Source: Rhabditoides inermis
Lineage: Eukaryota > Nematoda > Chromadorea > Rhabditida > Rhabditidae
Assembly (NCBI GenBank): GCA_963966185.1
Contig: CAWZYM010000328.1
Span: 264,501-328,500 of the forward strand
Direction: 5' to 3'
DNA length: 64,000 nt
The notes below the pieces were generated by a model. That model had not been told where the DNA came from and searched no databases. It saw nothing but the letters and a program-made list of their open reading frames with translations. The position numbers and the translations under genes were made by a program. Shown in pieces: positions 14,039 to 29,400 of the stretch (positions are counted from its first letter, which is position 1; every line of letters begins with the position of its first letter).

Positions 14039-17000
14039 TTGCTTATCAGGGAGAGAGAATGGAGTGCTGCGAGCAAACTGGAAAGCGGGTTGGTGAAACT
14101 AATCACTTTATTTTGTTCGGGCAGGACTGGTCTGCATAAGCTCGTGATTTGTATTTCAACTGAATTTTCCAATCCAGTACGACAAAGTAAGCATAATTTG
14201 CATATCAGGGAGAGAGAATGGAGTGCTGCGAACAAACTGGAAAGCGGGTTGATGAAACTGATCACTTTATTTTGTTCGGGCAGGACTGGTCTGAGTAAGC
14301 TCGTGATTTGTATTTCAACTGAATTTTCCAATCCAGTACGACAAAGTAAGCATAATTTGCATATCAGGGAGAGAGAATGGAGTGCTGCGAACAAACTGGA
14401 AAGCGGGTTGGTGAAACTAATCACTTTATTTTGTTCGGGCAGGACTGGTCTGAATAAGCTCGTGATTTGTATTTCAACTGAATTTTCCAATCCAGTACGA
14501 CAAAGTAAGCATAATTTGCATATTGGGGAGAGAGAATGGAGTGCTGCGAACAAACTGGAAAGCGGGTTGGTGAAACTGATCACTTTATTTTGTTCGGGCA
14601 GGACTGGTCTGAATAAGCTCGTGATTTGTATTTCAACTGAATTTTCCAATCCAGTACGACAAAGTAAGCATGATTTGCATATCAGGGAGAGAGAATGGAG
14701 TGCTGCGAACAAACTGGAAAGCGGGTTGGTGAAACTAATCACTTTATTTTGTTCGGGCAGGACTGGTCTGAATAAGCTCGTGATTTGTATTTCAACTGAA
14801 TTTTCCAATCCAGTACGACAAAGTAAGCATGATTTGCATATCAGGGAGAGAGAATGGAGTGCTGCGAACAAACTGGAAAGCGGGTTGGTGAAACTAATCA
14901 CTTTATTTCGTTCGGGCAGGACTGGTCTGAATAAGCTCGTGATTTGTATTTCAACTGAATTTTCCAATCCAGTACGACAAAGTAAGCATAATTTGCATAT
15001 CAGGGAGAGAGAATGGAGTGCTGCGAACAAACTGGAAAGCGGGTTGGTGAAACTGATCACTTTATTTTGTTCGGGCAGGACTGGTCTGAATAAGCTCGTG
15101 ATTTGTATTTCAACTGAATTTTCCAATCCAGTACGACAAAGTAAGCATGATTTGCATATCAGGGAGAGAGAATGGAGTGCTGCGAACAAACTGGAAAGCG
15201 GGTTGGTGAAACTAATCACTTTATTTTGTTCGGGCAGGACTGGTCTGAATAAGCTCGTGATTTGTATTTCAACTGAATTTTCCAATCCAGTACGACAAAG
15301 TAAGCATAATTTGCATATCAGGGAGAGAGAATGGAGTGCTGCGAACAAACTGGAAAGCGGGTTGGTGAAACTGATCACTTTATTTTGTTCGGGCAGGACT
15401 GGTCTGAATAAGCTCGTGATTTGTATTTCAACTGAATTTTCCAATTCAGTACGACAAAGTAAGCATGATTTGCATATCAGGGAGAGAGAATGGAGTGCTG
15501 CGAACAAACTGGAAAGCGGGTTGGTGAAACTGATCACTTTATTTTGTTCGGGCAGGACTGGTCTGAATAAGCTCGTGATTTGTATTTCAACTGAATTTTC
15601 CAATCCAGTACGACAAAGTAAGCATAATTCGCATATCAGGGAGAGAGAATGGAGTGCTGCGAACCAACTGGAAAGCGGCTTGGTGAAACTGATCACTTTA
15701 TTTTGTTCGGGCAGGACTGGTCTGAATAAGCTCGTGATTTGTATTTCAACTGAATTTTCCAATCCAGTACGACAAAGTAAGCATGATTTGCATATCAGGG
15801 AGAGAGAATGGAGTGCTGCGAACAAACTGGAAAGCGGGTTGGTGAAACTAATCACTTTATTTTGTTCGGGCAGGACTGGTCTGAATAAGCTCGTGATTTG
15901 TATTTCAACTGAATTTTCCAATCCAGTACGACAAAGTAAGCATAATTTGCATATCAGGGAGAGAGAATGGAGTGCTGCGAACAAACTGGAAAGCGGGTTG
16001 GTGAAACTGATCACTTTATTTTGTTCGGGCAGGACTGGTCTGAATAAGCTTGTGATTTGTATTTCAACTGAATTTTCCAATCCAGTACGACAAAGTAAGC
16101 ATGATTTGCATATCAGGGAGAAAGAATGGAGTGCTGCGAACAAACTGGAAAGCGGGTTGGTGAAACTAATCACTTTATTTTGTTCGGGCAGGACTGGTCT
16201 GAATAAGCTCGTGATTTGTATTTCAACTGAATTTTCCAATCCAGTACGACAAAGTAAGCATAATTTGCATATCAGGGAGAGAGAATGGAGTGCTGCGAAC
16301 AAACTGGAAAGCGGGTTGGTGAAACTGATCACTTTATTTTGTTCGGGCAGGACTGGTCTGAATAAGCTCGTGATTTGTATTTCAACTGAATTTTCCAATC
16401 CAGTACGACAAAGTAAGCATGATTTGCATATCAGGGAGAGAGAATGGAGTGCTGCGAACAAACTGGAAAGCGGGTTGGTGAAACTAATCACTTTATTTTG
16501 TTCGGGCAGGACTGGTCTGAATAAGCTCGTGATTTGTATTTCAACTGAATTTTCCAATCCAGTACGACAAAGTAAGCATAATTTGCATATCAGGGAGAGA
16601 GAATGGAGTGCTGCGAACAAACTGGAAAGCGGGTTGGTGAAACTGATCACTTTATTTTGTTCGGGCAGGACTGGTCTGAATAAGCTCGTGATTTGTATTT
16701 CAACTGAATTTTCCAATCCAGTACGACAAAGTAAGCATGATTTGCATATCAGGGAGAGAGAATGGAGTGCTGCGAACAAACTGGAAAGCGGGTTGGTGAA
16801 ACTAATCACTTTATTTTGTTCGGGCAGGACTGGTCTGAATAAGCTCGTGATTTGTATTTCAACTGAATTTTCCAATCCAGTACGACAAAGTAAGCATAAT
16901 TTGCATATCAGGGAGAGAGAATGGAGTGCTGCGAACAAACTGGAAAGCGGGTTGGTGAAACTGATCACTTTATTTTGTTCGGGCAGGACTGGTCTGAATA

Positions 17001-20000
17001 AGCTCGTGATTTGTATTTCAACTGAATTTTCCAATTCAGTACGACAAAGTAAGCATGATTTGCATATCAGGGAGAGAGAATGGAGTGCTGCGAACAAACT
17101 GGAAAGCGGGTTGGTGAAACTGATCACTTTATTTTGTTCGGGCAGGACTGGTCTGAATAAGCTCGTGATTTGTATTTCAACTGAATTTTCCAATCCAGTA
17201 CGACAAAGTAAGCATAATTCGCATATCAGGGAGAGAGAATGGAGTGCTGCGAACAAACTGGAAAGCGGCTTGGTGAAACTGATCACTTTATTTTGTTCGG
17301 GCAGGACTGGTCTGAATAAGCTCGTGATTTGTATTTGAACTGAATTTTCCAATCCAGTACGACAAAGTAAGCATGATTTGCTTATCAGGGAGAGAGAATG
17401 GAGTGCTGCGAGCAAACTGGAAAGCGGGTTGGTGAAACTAATCACTTTATTTTGTTCGGGCAGGACTGGTCTGCATAAGCTCGTGATTTGTATTTCAACT
17501 GAATTTTCCAATCCAGTACGACAAAGTAAGCATAATTTGCATATCAGGGAGAGAGAATGGAGTGCTGCGAACAAACTGGAAAGCGGGTTGATGAAACTGA
17601 TCACTTTATTTTGTTCGGGCAGGACTGGTCTGAGTAAGCTCGTGATTTGTATTTCAACTGAATTTTCCAATCCAGTACGACAAAGTAAGCATAATTTGCA
17701 TATCAGGGAGAGAGAATGGAGTGCTGCGAACAAACTGGAAAGCGGGTTGGTGAAACTAATCACTTTATTTTGTTCGGGCAGGACTGGTCTGAATAAGCTC
17801 GTGATTTGTATTTCAACTGAATTTTCCAATCCAGTACGACAAAGTAAGCATAATTTGCATATCAGGGAGAGAGAATGGAGTGCTGCGAACAAACTGGAAA
17901 GCGGGTTGGTGAAACTGATCACTTTATTTTGTTCGGGCAGGACTGGTCTGAATAAGCTCGTGATTTGTATTTCAACTGAATTTTCCAATCCAGTACGACA
18001 AAGTAAGCATGATTCGCATATCAGGGAGAGAGAATGGAGTGCTGCGAACAAACTGGAAAGCGGGTTGGTGAAACTAATCACTTTATTTTGTTCGGGCAGG
18101 ACTGGTCTGAATAAGCTCGTGATTTGTATTTCAACTGAATTTTCCAATCCAGTACGACAAAGTAAGCATAATTTGCATATCAGGGAGAGAGAATGGAGTG
18201 CTGCGAACAAACTGGAAAGCGGGTTGGTGAAACTGATCACTTTATTTTGTTCGGGCAGGACTGGTCTGAATAAGCTCGTGATTTGTATTTCAACTGAATT
18301 TTCCAATCCAGTACGACAAAGTAAGCATGATTTGCATATCAGGGAGAGAGAATGGAGTGCTGCGAACAAACTGGAAAGCGGGTTGGTGAAACTAATCACT
18401 TTATTTTGTTCGGGCAGGACTGGTCTGAATAAGCTCGTGATTTGTATTTCAACTGAATTTTCCAATCCAGTACGACAAAGTAAGCATAATTTGCATATCA
18501 GGGAGAGAGAATGGAGTGCTGCGAACAAACTGGAAAGCGGGTTGGTGAAACTGATCACTTTATTTTGTTCGGGCAGGACTGGTCTGAATAAGCTCGTGAT
18601 TTGTATTTCAACTGAATTTTCCAATCCAGTACGACAAAGTAAGCATGATTTGCATATCAGGGAGAGAGAATGGAGTGCTGCGAACAAACTGGAAAGCGGG
18701 TTGGTGAAACTGATCACTTTATTTTGTTCGGGCAGGACTGGTCTGAATAAGCTCGTGATTTGTATTTCAACTGAATTTTCCAATCCAGTACGACAAAGTA
18801 AGCATAATTCGCATATCAGGGAGAGAGAATGGAGTGCTGCGAACAAACTGGAAAGCGGCTTGGTGAAACTGATCACTTTATTTTGTTCGGGCAGGACTGG
18901 TCTGAATAAGCTCGTGATTTGTATTTGAACTGAATTTTCCAATCCAGTACGACAAAGTAAGCATGATTTGCTTATCAGGGAGAGAGAATGGAGTGCTGCG
19001 AGCAAACTGGAAAGCGGGTTGGTGAAACTAATCACTTTATTTTGTTCGGGCAGGACTGGTCTGCATAAGCTCGTGATTTGTATTTCAACTGAATTTTCCA
19101 ATCCAGTACGACAAAGTAAGCATAATTTGCATATCAGGGAGAGAGAATGGAGTGCTGCGAACAAACTGGAAAGCGGGTTGGTGAAACTGATCACTTTATT
19201 TTGTTCGGGCAGGACTGGTCTGAATAAGCTCGTGATTTGTATTTCAACTGAATTTTCCAATCCAGTACGACAAAGTAAGCATAATTTGCATATCAGGGAG
19301 AGAGAATGGAGTGCTGCGAACAAACTGAAAAGCGGGTTGGTGAAACTGATCACTTTATTTTGTTCGGGCAGGACTGGTCTGAATAAGCTCGTGATTTGTA
19401 TTTCAACTGAATTTTCCAATCCAGTACGACAAAGTAAGCATAATTCGCATATCAGGGAGAGAGAATGGAGTGCTGCGAACAAACTGGAAAGCGGGTTGGT
19501 GAAACTGATCACTTTATTTTGTTCGTGCAGGACTGGTCTGAATAAGCTCGTGATTTGTATTTCAACTGAATTTTCCAATCCAGTACGACAAAGTAAGCAT
19601 GATTTGCATATCAGGGAGAGAGAATGGAGTGCTGCGAACAAACTGGAAAGCGGGTTGGTGAAACTAATCACTTTATTTTGTTCGGGCAGGACTGGTCTGA
19701 ATAAGCTCGTGATTTGTATTTCAACTGAATTTTCCAATCCAGTACGACAAAGTAAGCATAATTTGCATATCAGGGAGAGAGAATGGAGTGCTGCGAACAA
19801 ACTGGAAAGCGGGTTGGTGAAACTGATCACTTTATTTTGTTCGGGCAGGACTGGTCTGAATAAGCTCGTGATTTGTATTTCAACTGAATTTTCCAATCCA
19901 GTACGACAAAGTAAGCATAATTTGCATATCAGGGAGAGAGAATGAAGTGCTGCGAACAAACTGGAAAGCGGGTTGGTGAAACTGATCACTTTATTTTGTT

Positions 20001-23000
20001 CGGGTAGGACTGGTCTGAATAAGCTCGTGATTTGTATTTCAACTGAATTTTCCAATCCAGTACGACAAAGTAAGCATAATTTGCATATCAGGGAGAGAGA
20101 ATGGAGTGCTGCGAACCAACTGGAAAGCGGGTTGGTGAAACTGATCACTTTATTTTGTCTAGGCAGGACTGGTCTGAATAAGGTCGTGATTTGTATTTCA
20201 ACTGAATTTTCCAATCCAGTACGACAAAGTAAGCATGATTTGCATATCAGGGAGAGAGAACGGAATGCTGCGAACAAACTGGAAAGCGGGGTGGTGAAAC
20301 TAATCACTTTATTTTGTTCGGGCAGGACTGGTCTGAATAAGGTCGTGATTTGTATTTCAACTGAATTTTCCAATCCAGTACGACAAAGTAAGCATAATTT
20401 GCATATCAGGGAGAAAGAATGGAGTGCTGCGAACAAACTGGAAAGCGGGTTGGTGAAACTAATCACTTTATTTTGTTCGGGCAGGACTGGTCTGAATAAG
20501 CTCGTGATTTGTATTTCAATTGAATTTTCCAATCCAGTACGACAAAGTAAGCATAATTTGCATATCAGGGAGAGAGAATGGAAAGCTGCGAACAAACTGG
20601 AAAGCGGCTTGGTGAAACTGATCACTTTATTTTGTTCGGGCAGGACTGGTCTGAATAAGCTCGTGATTTGTATTTGAACTGAATTTTCCAATCCAGTACG
20701 ACAAAGTAAGCATGATTTGCTTATCAGGGAGAGAGAATGGAGTGCTGCGAGCAAACTGGAAAGCGGGTTGGTGAAACTAATCACTTTATTTTGTTCGGGC
20801 AGGACTGGTCTGCATAAGCTCGTGATTTGTATTTCAACTGAATTTTCCAATCCAGTACGACAAAGTAAGCATAATTTGCATATCAGGGAGAGAGAATGGA
20901 GTGCTGCGAACAAACTGGAAAGCGGGTTGATGAAACTGATCACTTTATTTTGTTCGGGCAGGACTGGTCTGAGTAAGCTCGTGATTTGTATTTCAACTGA
21001 ATTTTCCAATCCAGTACGACAAAGTAAGCATAATTTGCATATCAGGAAGAGAGAATGGAGTGCTGCGAACAAACTGGAAAGCGGGTTGGTGAAACTAATC
21101 ACTTTATTTTGTTCGGGCAGGACTGGTCTGAATAAGCTCGTGATTTGTATTTCAACTGAATTTTCCAATCCAGTACGACAAAGTAAGCATAATTTGCATA
21201 TCAGGGAGAGAGAATGGAGTGCTGCGAACAAACTGGAAAGCGGGTTGGTGAAACTGATCACTTTATTTTGTTCGGGCAGGACTGGTCTGAATAAGCTCGT
21301 GATTTGTATTTCAACTGAATTTTCCAATCCAGTACGACAAAGTAAGCATGATTTGCATATCAGGGAGAGAGAAGGGAGTGCTGCGAACAAACTGGAAAGC
21401 GGGTTGGTGAAACTAATCACTTTATTTTGTTCGGGCAGGACTGGTCTGAATAAGCTCGTGATTTGTATTTCAACTGAATTTTCCAATCCAGTACGACAAA
21501 GTAAGCATAATTTGCATATCAGGGAGAGAGAATGGAGTGCTGCGAACAAACTGGAAAGCGGGTTGGTGAAACTGATCACTTTATTTTGTTCGGGCAGGAC
21601 TGGTCTGAATAAGCTCGTGATTTGTATTTCAACTGAATTTTCCAATCCAGTACGACAAAGTAAGCATGATTTGCATATCAGGGAGAGAGAATGGAGTGCT
21701 GCGAACAAACTGGAAAGCGGGTTGGTGAAACTAATCACTTTATTTTGTTCGGGCAGGACTGGTCTGAATAAGCTCGTGATTTGTATTTCAACTGAATTTT
21801 CCAATCCAGTACGACAAAGTAAGCATAATTTGCATATCAGGGAGAGAGAATGGAGTGCTGCGAACAAACTGGAAAGCGGGTTGGTGAAACTGATCACTTT
21901 ATTTTGTTCGGGCAGGACTGGTCTGAATAAGCTCGTGATTTGTATTTCAACTGAATTTTCCAATCCAGTACGACAAAGTAAGCATGATTTGCATATCAGG
22001 GAGAGAGAATGGAGTGCTGCGAACAAACTGGAAAGCGGGTTGGTGAAACTGATCACTTTATTTTGTTCGGGCAGGACTGGTCTGAATAAGCTCGTTCTTT
22101 GTATTTCAACTGAATTTTCCAATCCAGTACGTCAAAGTAAGCATAATTTGCATATCAGGGAGAGAGAATGGAGTGCTGCGAACAAACTGGAAAGCGGCTT
22201 GGTGAAACTGATCACTTTATTTTGTTCGGGCAGGACTGGTCTGAATAAGCTCGTGATTTGTATTTCAAATGAATTTTCCAATCCAGTACGACAAAGTAAG
22301 CATGATTTGCATATTAGGGAGAGAGAATGGAGTGCTGCGAACAAACTGGAAAGCGGGTTGGTGAAACTGATCACTTTATTTTGTTCGGGCAGGACTGGTC
22401 TGAATAAGCTCGTGATTTGTATTTCAACTGAATTTTCCAATCCAGTACGACAAAGTAAGCATAATTCGCATATCAGGGAGAGAGAATGGAGTGCTGCGAA
22501 CAAACTGGAAAGCGGCTTGGTGAAACTGATCACTTTATTTTGTTCGGGCAGGACTGGTCTGAATAAGCTCGTGATTTGTATTTGAACTGAATTTTCCAAT
22601 CCAGTACGACAAAGTAAGCATGATTTGCTTATCAGGGAGAGAGAATGGAGTGCTGCGAGCAAACTGGAAAGCGGGTTGGTGAAACTAATCACTTTATTTT
22701 GTTCGGGCAGGACTGGTCTGCATAAGCTCGTGATTTGTATTTCAACTGAATTTTCCAATCCAGTACGACAAAGTAAGCATAATTTGCATATCAGGGAGAG
22801 AGAATGGAGTGCTGCGAACAAACTGGAAAGCGGGTTGGTGAAACTGATCACTTTATTTTGTTCGGGCAGGACTGGTCTGAATAAGCTCGTGATTTGTATT
22901 TCAACTGAATTTTCCAATCCAGTACGACAAAGTAAGCATAATTTGCATATCAGGGAGAGAGAATGGAGTGCTGCGAACAAACTGAAAAGCGGGTTGGTGA

Positions 23001-23470
23001 AACTGATCACTTTATTTTGTTCGGGCAGGACTGGTCTGAATAAGCTCGTGATTTGTATTTCAACTGAATTTTCCAATCCAGTACGACAAAGTAAGCATAA
23101 TTCGCATATCAGGGAGAGAGAATGGAGTGCTGCGAACAAACTGGAAAGCGGGTTGGTGAAACTGATCACTTTATTTTGTTCGTGCAGGACTGGTCTGAAT
23201 AAGCTCGTGATTTGTATTTCAACTGAATTTTCCAATCCAGTACGACAAAGTGAGCTTAATTTGCATATCAGGGAGAGAGAATGGAGTGCTGCGAACAAAC
23301 TGGAAAGCGGGTTGGTGAAACTGATCACTTTATTTTGTTCGGGCAGGACTGGTCTGAATAAGCTCGTGATTTGTATTTCAACTGAATTTTCCAATCCAGT
23401 ACGACAAAGTAAGCATAATTTGCATATCAGGGAGAGAGAATGAAGTGCTGCGAACAAACTGGAAAGCGGG

Positions 23471-26400
23471 TTGGTGAAACTGATCACTTTATTTTGTTCG
23501 GGTAGGACTGGTCTGAATAAGCTCGTGATTTGTATTTCAACTGAATTTTCCAATCCAGTACGACAAAGTAAGCATAATTTGCATATCAGGGAGAGAGAAT
23601 GGAGTGCTGCGAGCAAACTGGAAAGCGGGTTGGTGAAACTAATCACTTTATTTTGTTCGGGCAGGACTGGTCTGCATAAGCTCGTGATTTGTATTTCAAC
23701 TGAATTTTCCAATCCAGTACGACAAAGTAAGCATAATTTGCATATCAGGGAGAGAGAATGGAGTGCTGCGAACAAACTGGAAAGCGGGTTGATGAAACTG
23801 ATCACTTTATTTTGTTCGGGCAGGACTGGTCTGAGTAAGCTCGTGATTTGTATTTCAACTGAATTTTCCAATCCAGTACGACAAAGTAAGCATAATTTGC
23901 ATATCAGGAAGAGAGAATGGAGTGCTGCGAACAAACTGGAAAGCGGGTTGGTGAAACTAATCACTTTATTTTGTTCGGACAGGACTGGTCTGAATAAGCT
24001 CGTGATTTGTATTTCAACTGAATTTTCCAATCCAGTACGACAAAGTAAGCATAATTTGCATATCAGGGAGAGAGAATGGAGTGCTGCGAACAAACTGGAA
24101 AGCGGGTTGGTGAAACTGATCACTTTATTTTGTTCGGGCAGGACTGGTCTGAATAAGCTCGTGATTTGTATTTCAACTGAATTTTCCAATCCAGTACGAC
24201 AAAGTAAGCATGATTTGCATATCAGGGAGAGAGAAGGGAGTGCTGCGAACAAACTGGAAAGCGGGTTGGTGAAACTAATCACTTTATTTTGTTCGGGCAG
24301 GACTGGTCTGAATAAGCTCGTGATTTGTATTTCAACTGAATTTTCCAATCCAGTACGACAAAGTAAGCATAATTTGCATATCAGGGAGAGAGAATGGAGT
24401 GCTGCGAACAAACTGGAAAGCGGGTTGGTGAAACTGATCACTTTATTTTGTTCGGGCAGGACTGGTCTGAATAAGCTCGTGATTTGTATTTCAACTGAAT
24501 TTTCAATCCAGTACGACAAAGTAAGCATGATTTGCATATCAGGGAGAGAGAATGGAGTGCTGCGAACAAACTGGAAAGCGGGTTGGTGAAACTAATCACT
24601 TTATTTTGTTCGGGCAGGACTGGTCTGAATAAGCTCGTGATTTGTATTTCAACTGAATTTTCCAATCCAGTACGACAAAGTAAGCATAATTTGCATATCA
24701 GGGAGAGAGAATGGAGTGCTGCGAACAAACTGGAAAGCGGGTTGGTGAAACTGATCACTTTATTTTGTTCGGGCAGGACTGGTCTGAATAAGCTCGTGAT
24801 TTGTATTTCAACTGAATTTTCCAATCCAGTACGACAAAGTAAGCATGATTTGCATATCAGGGAGAGAGAATGGAGTGCTGCGAACAAACTGGAAAGCGGG
24901 TTGGTGAAACTGATCACTTTATTTTGTTCGGGCAGGACTGGTCTGAATAAGCTCGTGATTTGTATTTCAACTGAATTTTCCAATCCAGTACGACAAAGTA
25001 AGCATAATTCGCATATCAGGGAGAGAGAATGGAGTGCTGCGAACAAACTGGAAAGCGGCTTGGTGAAACTGATCACTTTATTTTGTTCGGGCAGGACTGG
25101 TCTGAATAAGCTCGTGATTTGTATTTGAACTGAATTTTCCAATCCAGTACGACAAAGTAAGCATGATTTGCTTATCAGGGAGAGAGAATGGAGTGCTGCG
25201 AGCAAACTGGAAAGCGGGTTGGTGAAACTAATCACTTTATTTTGTTCGGGCAGGACTGGTCTGCATAAGCTCGTGATTTGTATTTCAACTGAATTTTCCA
25301 ATCCAGTACGACAAAGTAAGCATAATTTGCATATCAGGGAGAGAGAATGGAGTGCTGCGAACAAACTGGAAAGCGGGTTGATGAAACTGATCACTTTATT
25401 TTGTTCGGGCAGGACTGGTCTGAGTAAGCTCGTGATTTGTATTTCAACTGAATTTTCCAATCCAGTACGACAAAGTAAGCATAATTTGCATATCAGGAAG
25501 AGAGAATGGAGTGCTGCGAACAAACTGGAAAGCGGGTTGGTGAAACTAATCACTTTATTTTGTTCGGGCAGGACTGGTCTGAATAAGCTCGTGATTTGTA
25601 TTTCAACTGAATTTTCCAATCCAGTACGACAAAGTAAGCATAATTTGCATATCAGGGAGAGAGAATGGAGTGCTGCGAACAAACTGGAAAGCGGGTTGGT
25701 GAAACTGATCACTTTATTTTGTTCGGGCAGGACTGGTCTGAATAAGCTCGTGATTTGTATTTCAACTGAATTTTCCAATCCAGTACGACAAAGTAAGCAT
25801 GATTTGCATATCAGGGAGAGAGAAGGGAGTGCTGCGAACAAACTGGAAAGCGGGTTGGTGAAACTAATCACTTTATTTTGTTCGGGCAGGACTGGTCTGA
25901 ATAAGCTCGTGATTTGTATTTCAACTGAATTTTCCAATCCAGTACGACAAAGTAAGCATAATTTGCATATCAGGGAGAGAGAATGGAGTGCTGCGAACAA
26001 ACTGGAAAGCGGGTTGGTGAAACTGATCACTTTATTTTGTTCGGGCAGGACTGGTCTGAATAAGCTCGTGATTTGTATTTCAACTGAATTTTCCAATCCA
26101 GTACGACAAAGTAAGCATGATTTGCATATCAGGGAGAGAGAATGGAGTGCTGCGAACAAACTGGAAAGCGGGTTGGTGAAACTAATCACTTTATTTTGTT
26201 CGGGCAGGACTGGTCTGAATAAGCTCGTGATTTGTATTTCAACTGAATTTTCCAATCCAGTACGACAAAGTAAGCATAATTTGCATATCAGGGAGAGAGA
26301 ATGGAGTGCTGCGAACAAACTGGAAAGCGGGTTGGTGAAACTGATCACTTTATTTTGTTCGGGCAGGACTGGTCTGAATAAGCTCGTGATTTGTATTTCA

Positions 26401-29400
26401 ACTGAATTTTCCAATCCAGTACGACAAAGTAAGCATGATTTGCATATCAGGGAGAGAGAATGGAGTGCTGCGAACAAACTGGAAAGCGGGTTGGTGAAAC
26501 TGATCACTTTATTTTGTTCGGGCAGGACTGGTCTGAATAAGCTCGTTCTTTGTATTTCAACTGAATTTTCCAATCCAGTACGTCAAAGTAAGCATAATTT
26601 GCATATCAGGGAGAGAATGGAGTGCTGCGAACAAACTGGAAAGCGGCTTGGTGAAACTGATCACTTTATTTTGTTCGGGCAGGACTGGTCTGAATAAGCT
26701 CGTGATTTGTATTTCAAATGAATTTTCCAATCCAGTACGACAAAGTAAGCATGATTTGCATATCAGGGAGAGAGAATGGAGTGCTGCGAACAAACTGGAA
26801 AGCGGCTTGGTGAAACTGATCACTTTATTTTGTTCGGGCAGGACTGGTCTGAATAAGCTCGTGATTTGTATTTGAACTGAATTTTCCAATCCAGTACGAC
26901 AAAGTAAGCATGATTTGCTTATCAGGGAGAGAGAATGGAGTGCTGCGAGCAAACTGGAAAGCGGGTTGGTGAAACTAATCACTTTATTTTGTTCGGGCAG
27001 GACTGGTCTGCATAAGCTCGTGATTTGTATTTCAACTGAATTTTCCAATCCAGTACGACAAAGTAAGCATAATTTGCATATCAGGGAGAGAGAATGGAGT
27101 GCTGCGAACAAACTGGAAAGCGGGTTGATGAAACTGATCACTTTATTTTGTTCGGGCAGGACTGGTCTGAATAAGCTCGTGATTTGTATTTCAACTGAAT
27201 TTTCCAATCCAGTACGACAAAGTAAGCATAATTTGCATATCAGGGAGAGAGAATGGAGTGCTGCGAACAAACTGGAAAGCGGGTTGGTGAAACTGATCAC
27301 TTTATTTTGTTCGGGCAGGACTGGTCTGAATAAGCTCGTGATTTGTATTTCAACTGAATTTTCCAATCCAGTACGACAAAGTAAGCATGATTTGCATATC
27401 AGGGAGAGAGAAGGGAGTGCTGCGAACAAACTGGAAAGCGGGTTGGTGAAACTAATCACTTTATTTTGTTCGGGCAGGACTGGTCTGAATAAGCTCGTGA
27501 TTTGTATTTCAACTGAATTTTCCAATCCAGTACGACAAAGTAAGCATAATTTGCATATCAGGGAGAGAGAATGGAGTGCTGCGAACAAACTGGAAAGCGG
27601 GTTGGTGAAACTGATCACTTTATTTTGTTCGGGCAGGACTGGTCTGAATAAGCTCGTGATTTGTATTTCAACTGAATTTTCCAATCCAGTACGACAAAGT
27701 AAGCATGATTTGCATATCAGGGAGAGAGAATGGAGTGCTGCGAACAAACTGGAAAGCGGGTTGGTGAAACTAATCACTTTATTTTGTTCGGGCAGGACTG
27801 GTCTGAATAAGCTCGTGATTTGTATTTCAACTGAATTTTCCAATCCAGTACGACAAAGTAAGCATAATTTGCATATCAGGGAGAGAGAATGGAGTGCTGC
27901 GAACAAACTGGAAAGCGGGTTGGTGAAACTGATCACTTTATTTTGTTCGGGCAGGACTGGTCTGAATAAGCTCGTGATTTGTATTTCAACTGAATTTTCC
28001 AATCCAGTACGACAAAGTAAGCATGATTTGCATATCAGGGAGAGAGAATGGAGTGCTGCGAACAAACTGGAAAGCGGGTTGGTGAAACTGATCACTTTAT
28101 TTTGTTCGGGCAGGACTGGTCTGAATAAGTTCGTTCTTTGTATTTCAACTGAATTTTCCAATCCAGTACGTCAAAGTAAGCATAATTTGCATATCAGGGA
28201 GAGAGAATGGAGTGCTGCGAACAAACTGGAAAGCGGCTTGGTGAAACTGATCACTTTATTTTGTTCGGGCAGGACTGGTCTGAATAAGCTCGTGATTTGT
28301 ATTTCAAATGAATTTTCCAATCCAGTACGACAAAGTAAGCATGATTTGCATATTAGGGAGAGAGAATGGAGTGCTGCGAACAAACTGGAAAGCGGGTTGG
28401 TGAAACTGATCACTTTATTTTGTTCGGGCAGGACTGGTCTGAATAAGCTCGTGATTTGTATTTCAACTGAATTTTCCAATCCAGTACGACAAAGTAAGCA
28501 TAATTTGCATATCAGGGAGAGAGAATGGAGTGCTGCGAACAAACTGGAAAGCGGGTTGGTGAAACTGATCACTTTATTTTGTTCGGGCAGGACTGGTCTG
28601 AATAAGCTCGTGATTTGTATTTCAACTGAATTTTCCAATCCAGTACGACAAAGTAAGCATGATTTGCATATCAGGGAGAGAGAATGGAGTGCTGCGAACA
28701 AACTGGAAAGCGGGTTGGTGAAACTGATCACTTTATTTTGTTCGGGCAGGACTGGTCTGAATAAGTTCGTTCTTTGTATTTCAACTGAATTTTCCAATCC
28801 AGTACGTCAAAGTAAGCATAATTTGCATATCAGGGAGAGAGAATGGAGTGCTGCGAACAAACTGGAAAGCGGCTTGGTGAAACTGATCACTTTATTTTGT
28901 TCGGGCAGGACTGGTCTGAATAAGCTCGTGATTTGTATTTCAAATGAATTTTCCAATCCAGTACGACAAAGTAAGCATGATTTGCATATTAGGGAGAGAG
29001 AATGGAGTGCTGCGAACAAACTGGAAAGCGGGTTGGTGAAACTGATCACTTTATTTTGTTCGGGCAGGACTGGTCTGAATAAGCTCGTGATTTGTATTTC
29101 AACTGAATTTTCCAATCCAGTACGACAAAGTAAGCATAATTCGCATATCAGGGAGAGAGAATGGAGTGCTGCGAACAAACTGGAAAGCGGCTTGGTGAAA
29201 CTGATCACTTTATTTTGTTCGGGCAGGACTGGTCTGAATAAGCTCGTGATTTGTATTTGAACTGAATTTTCCAATCCAGTACGACAAAGTAAGCATGATT
29301 TGCTTATCAGGGAGAGAGAATGGAGTGCTGCGAGCAAACTGGAAAGCGGGTTGGTGAAACTAATCACTTTATTTTGTTCGGGCAGGACTGGTCTGCATAA

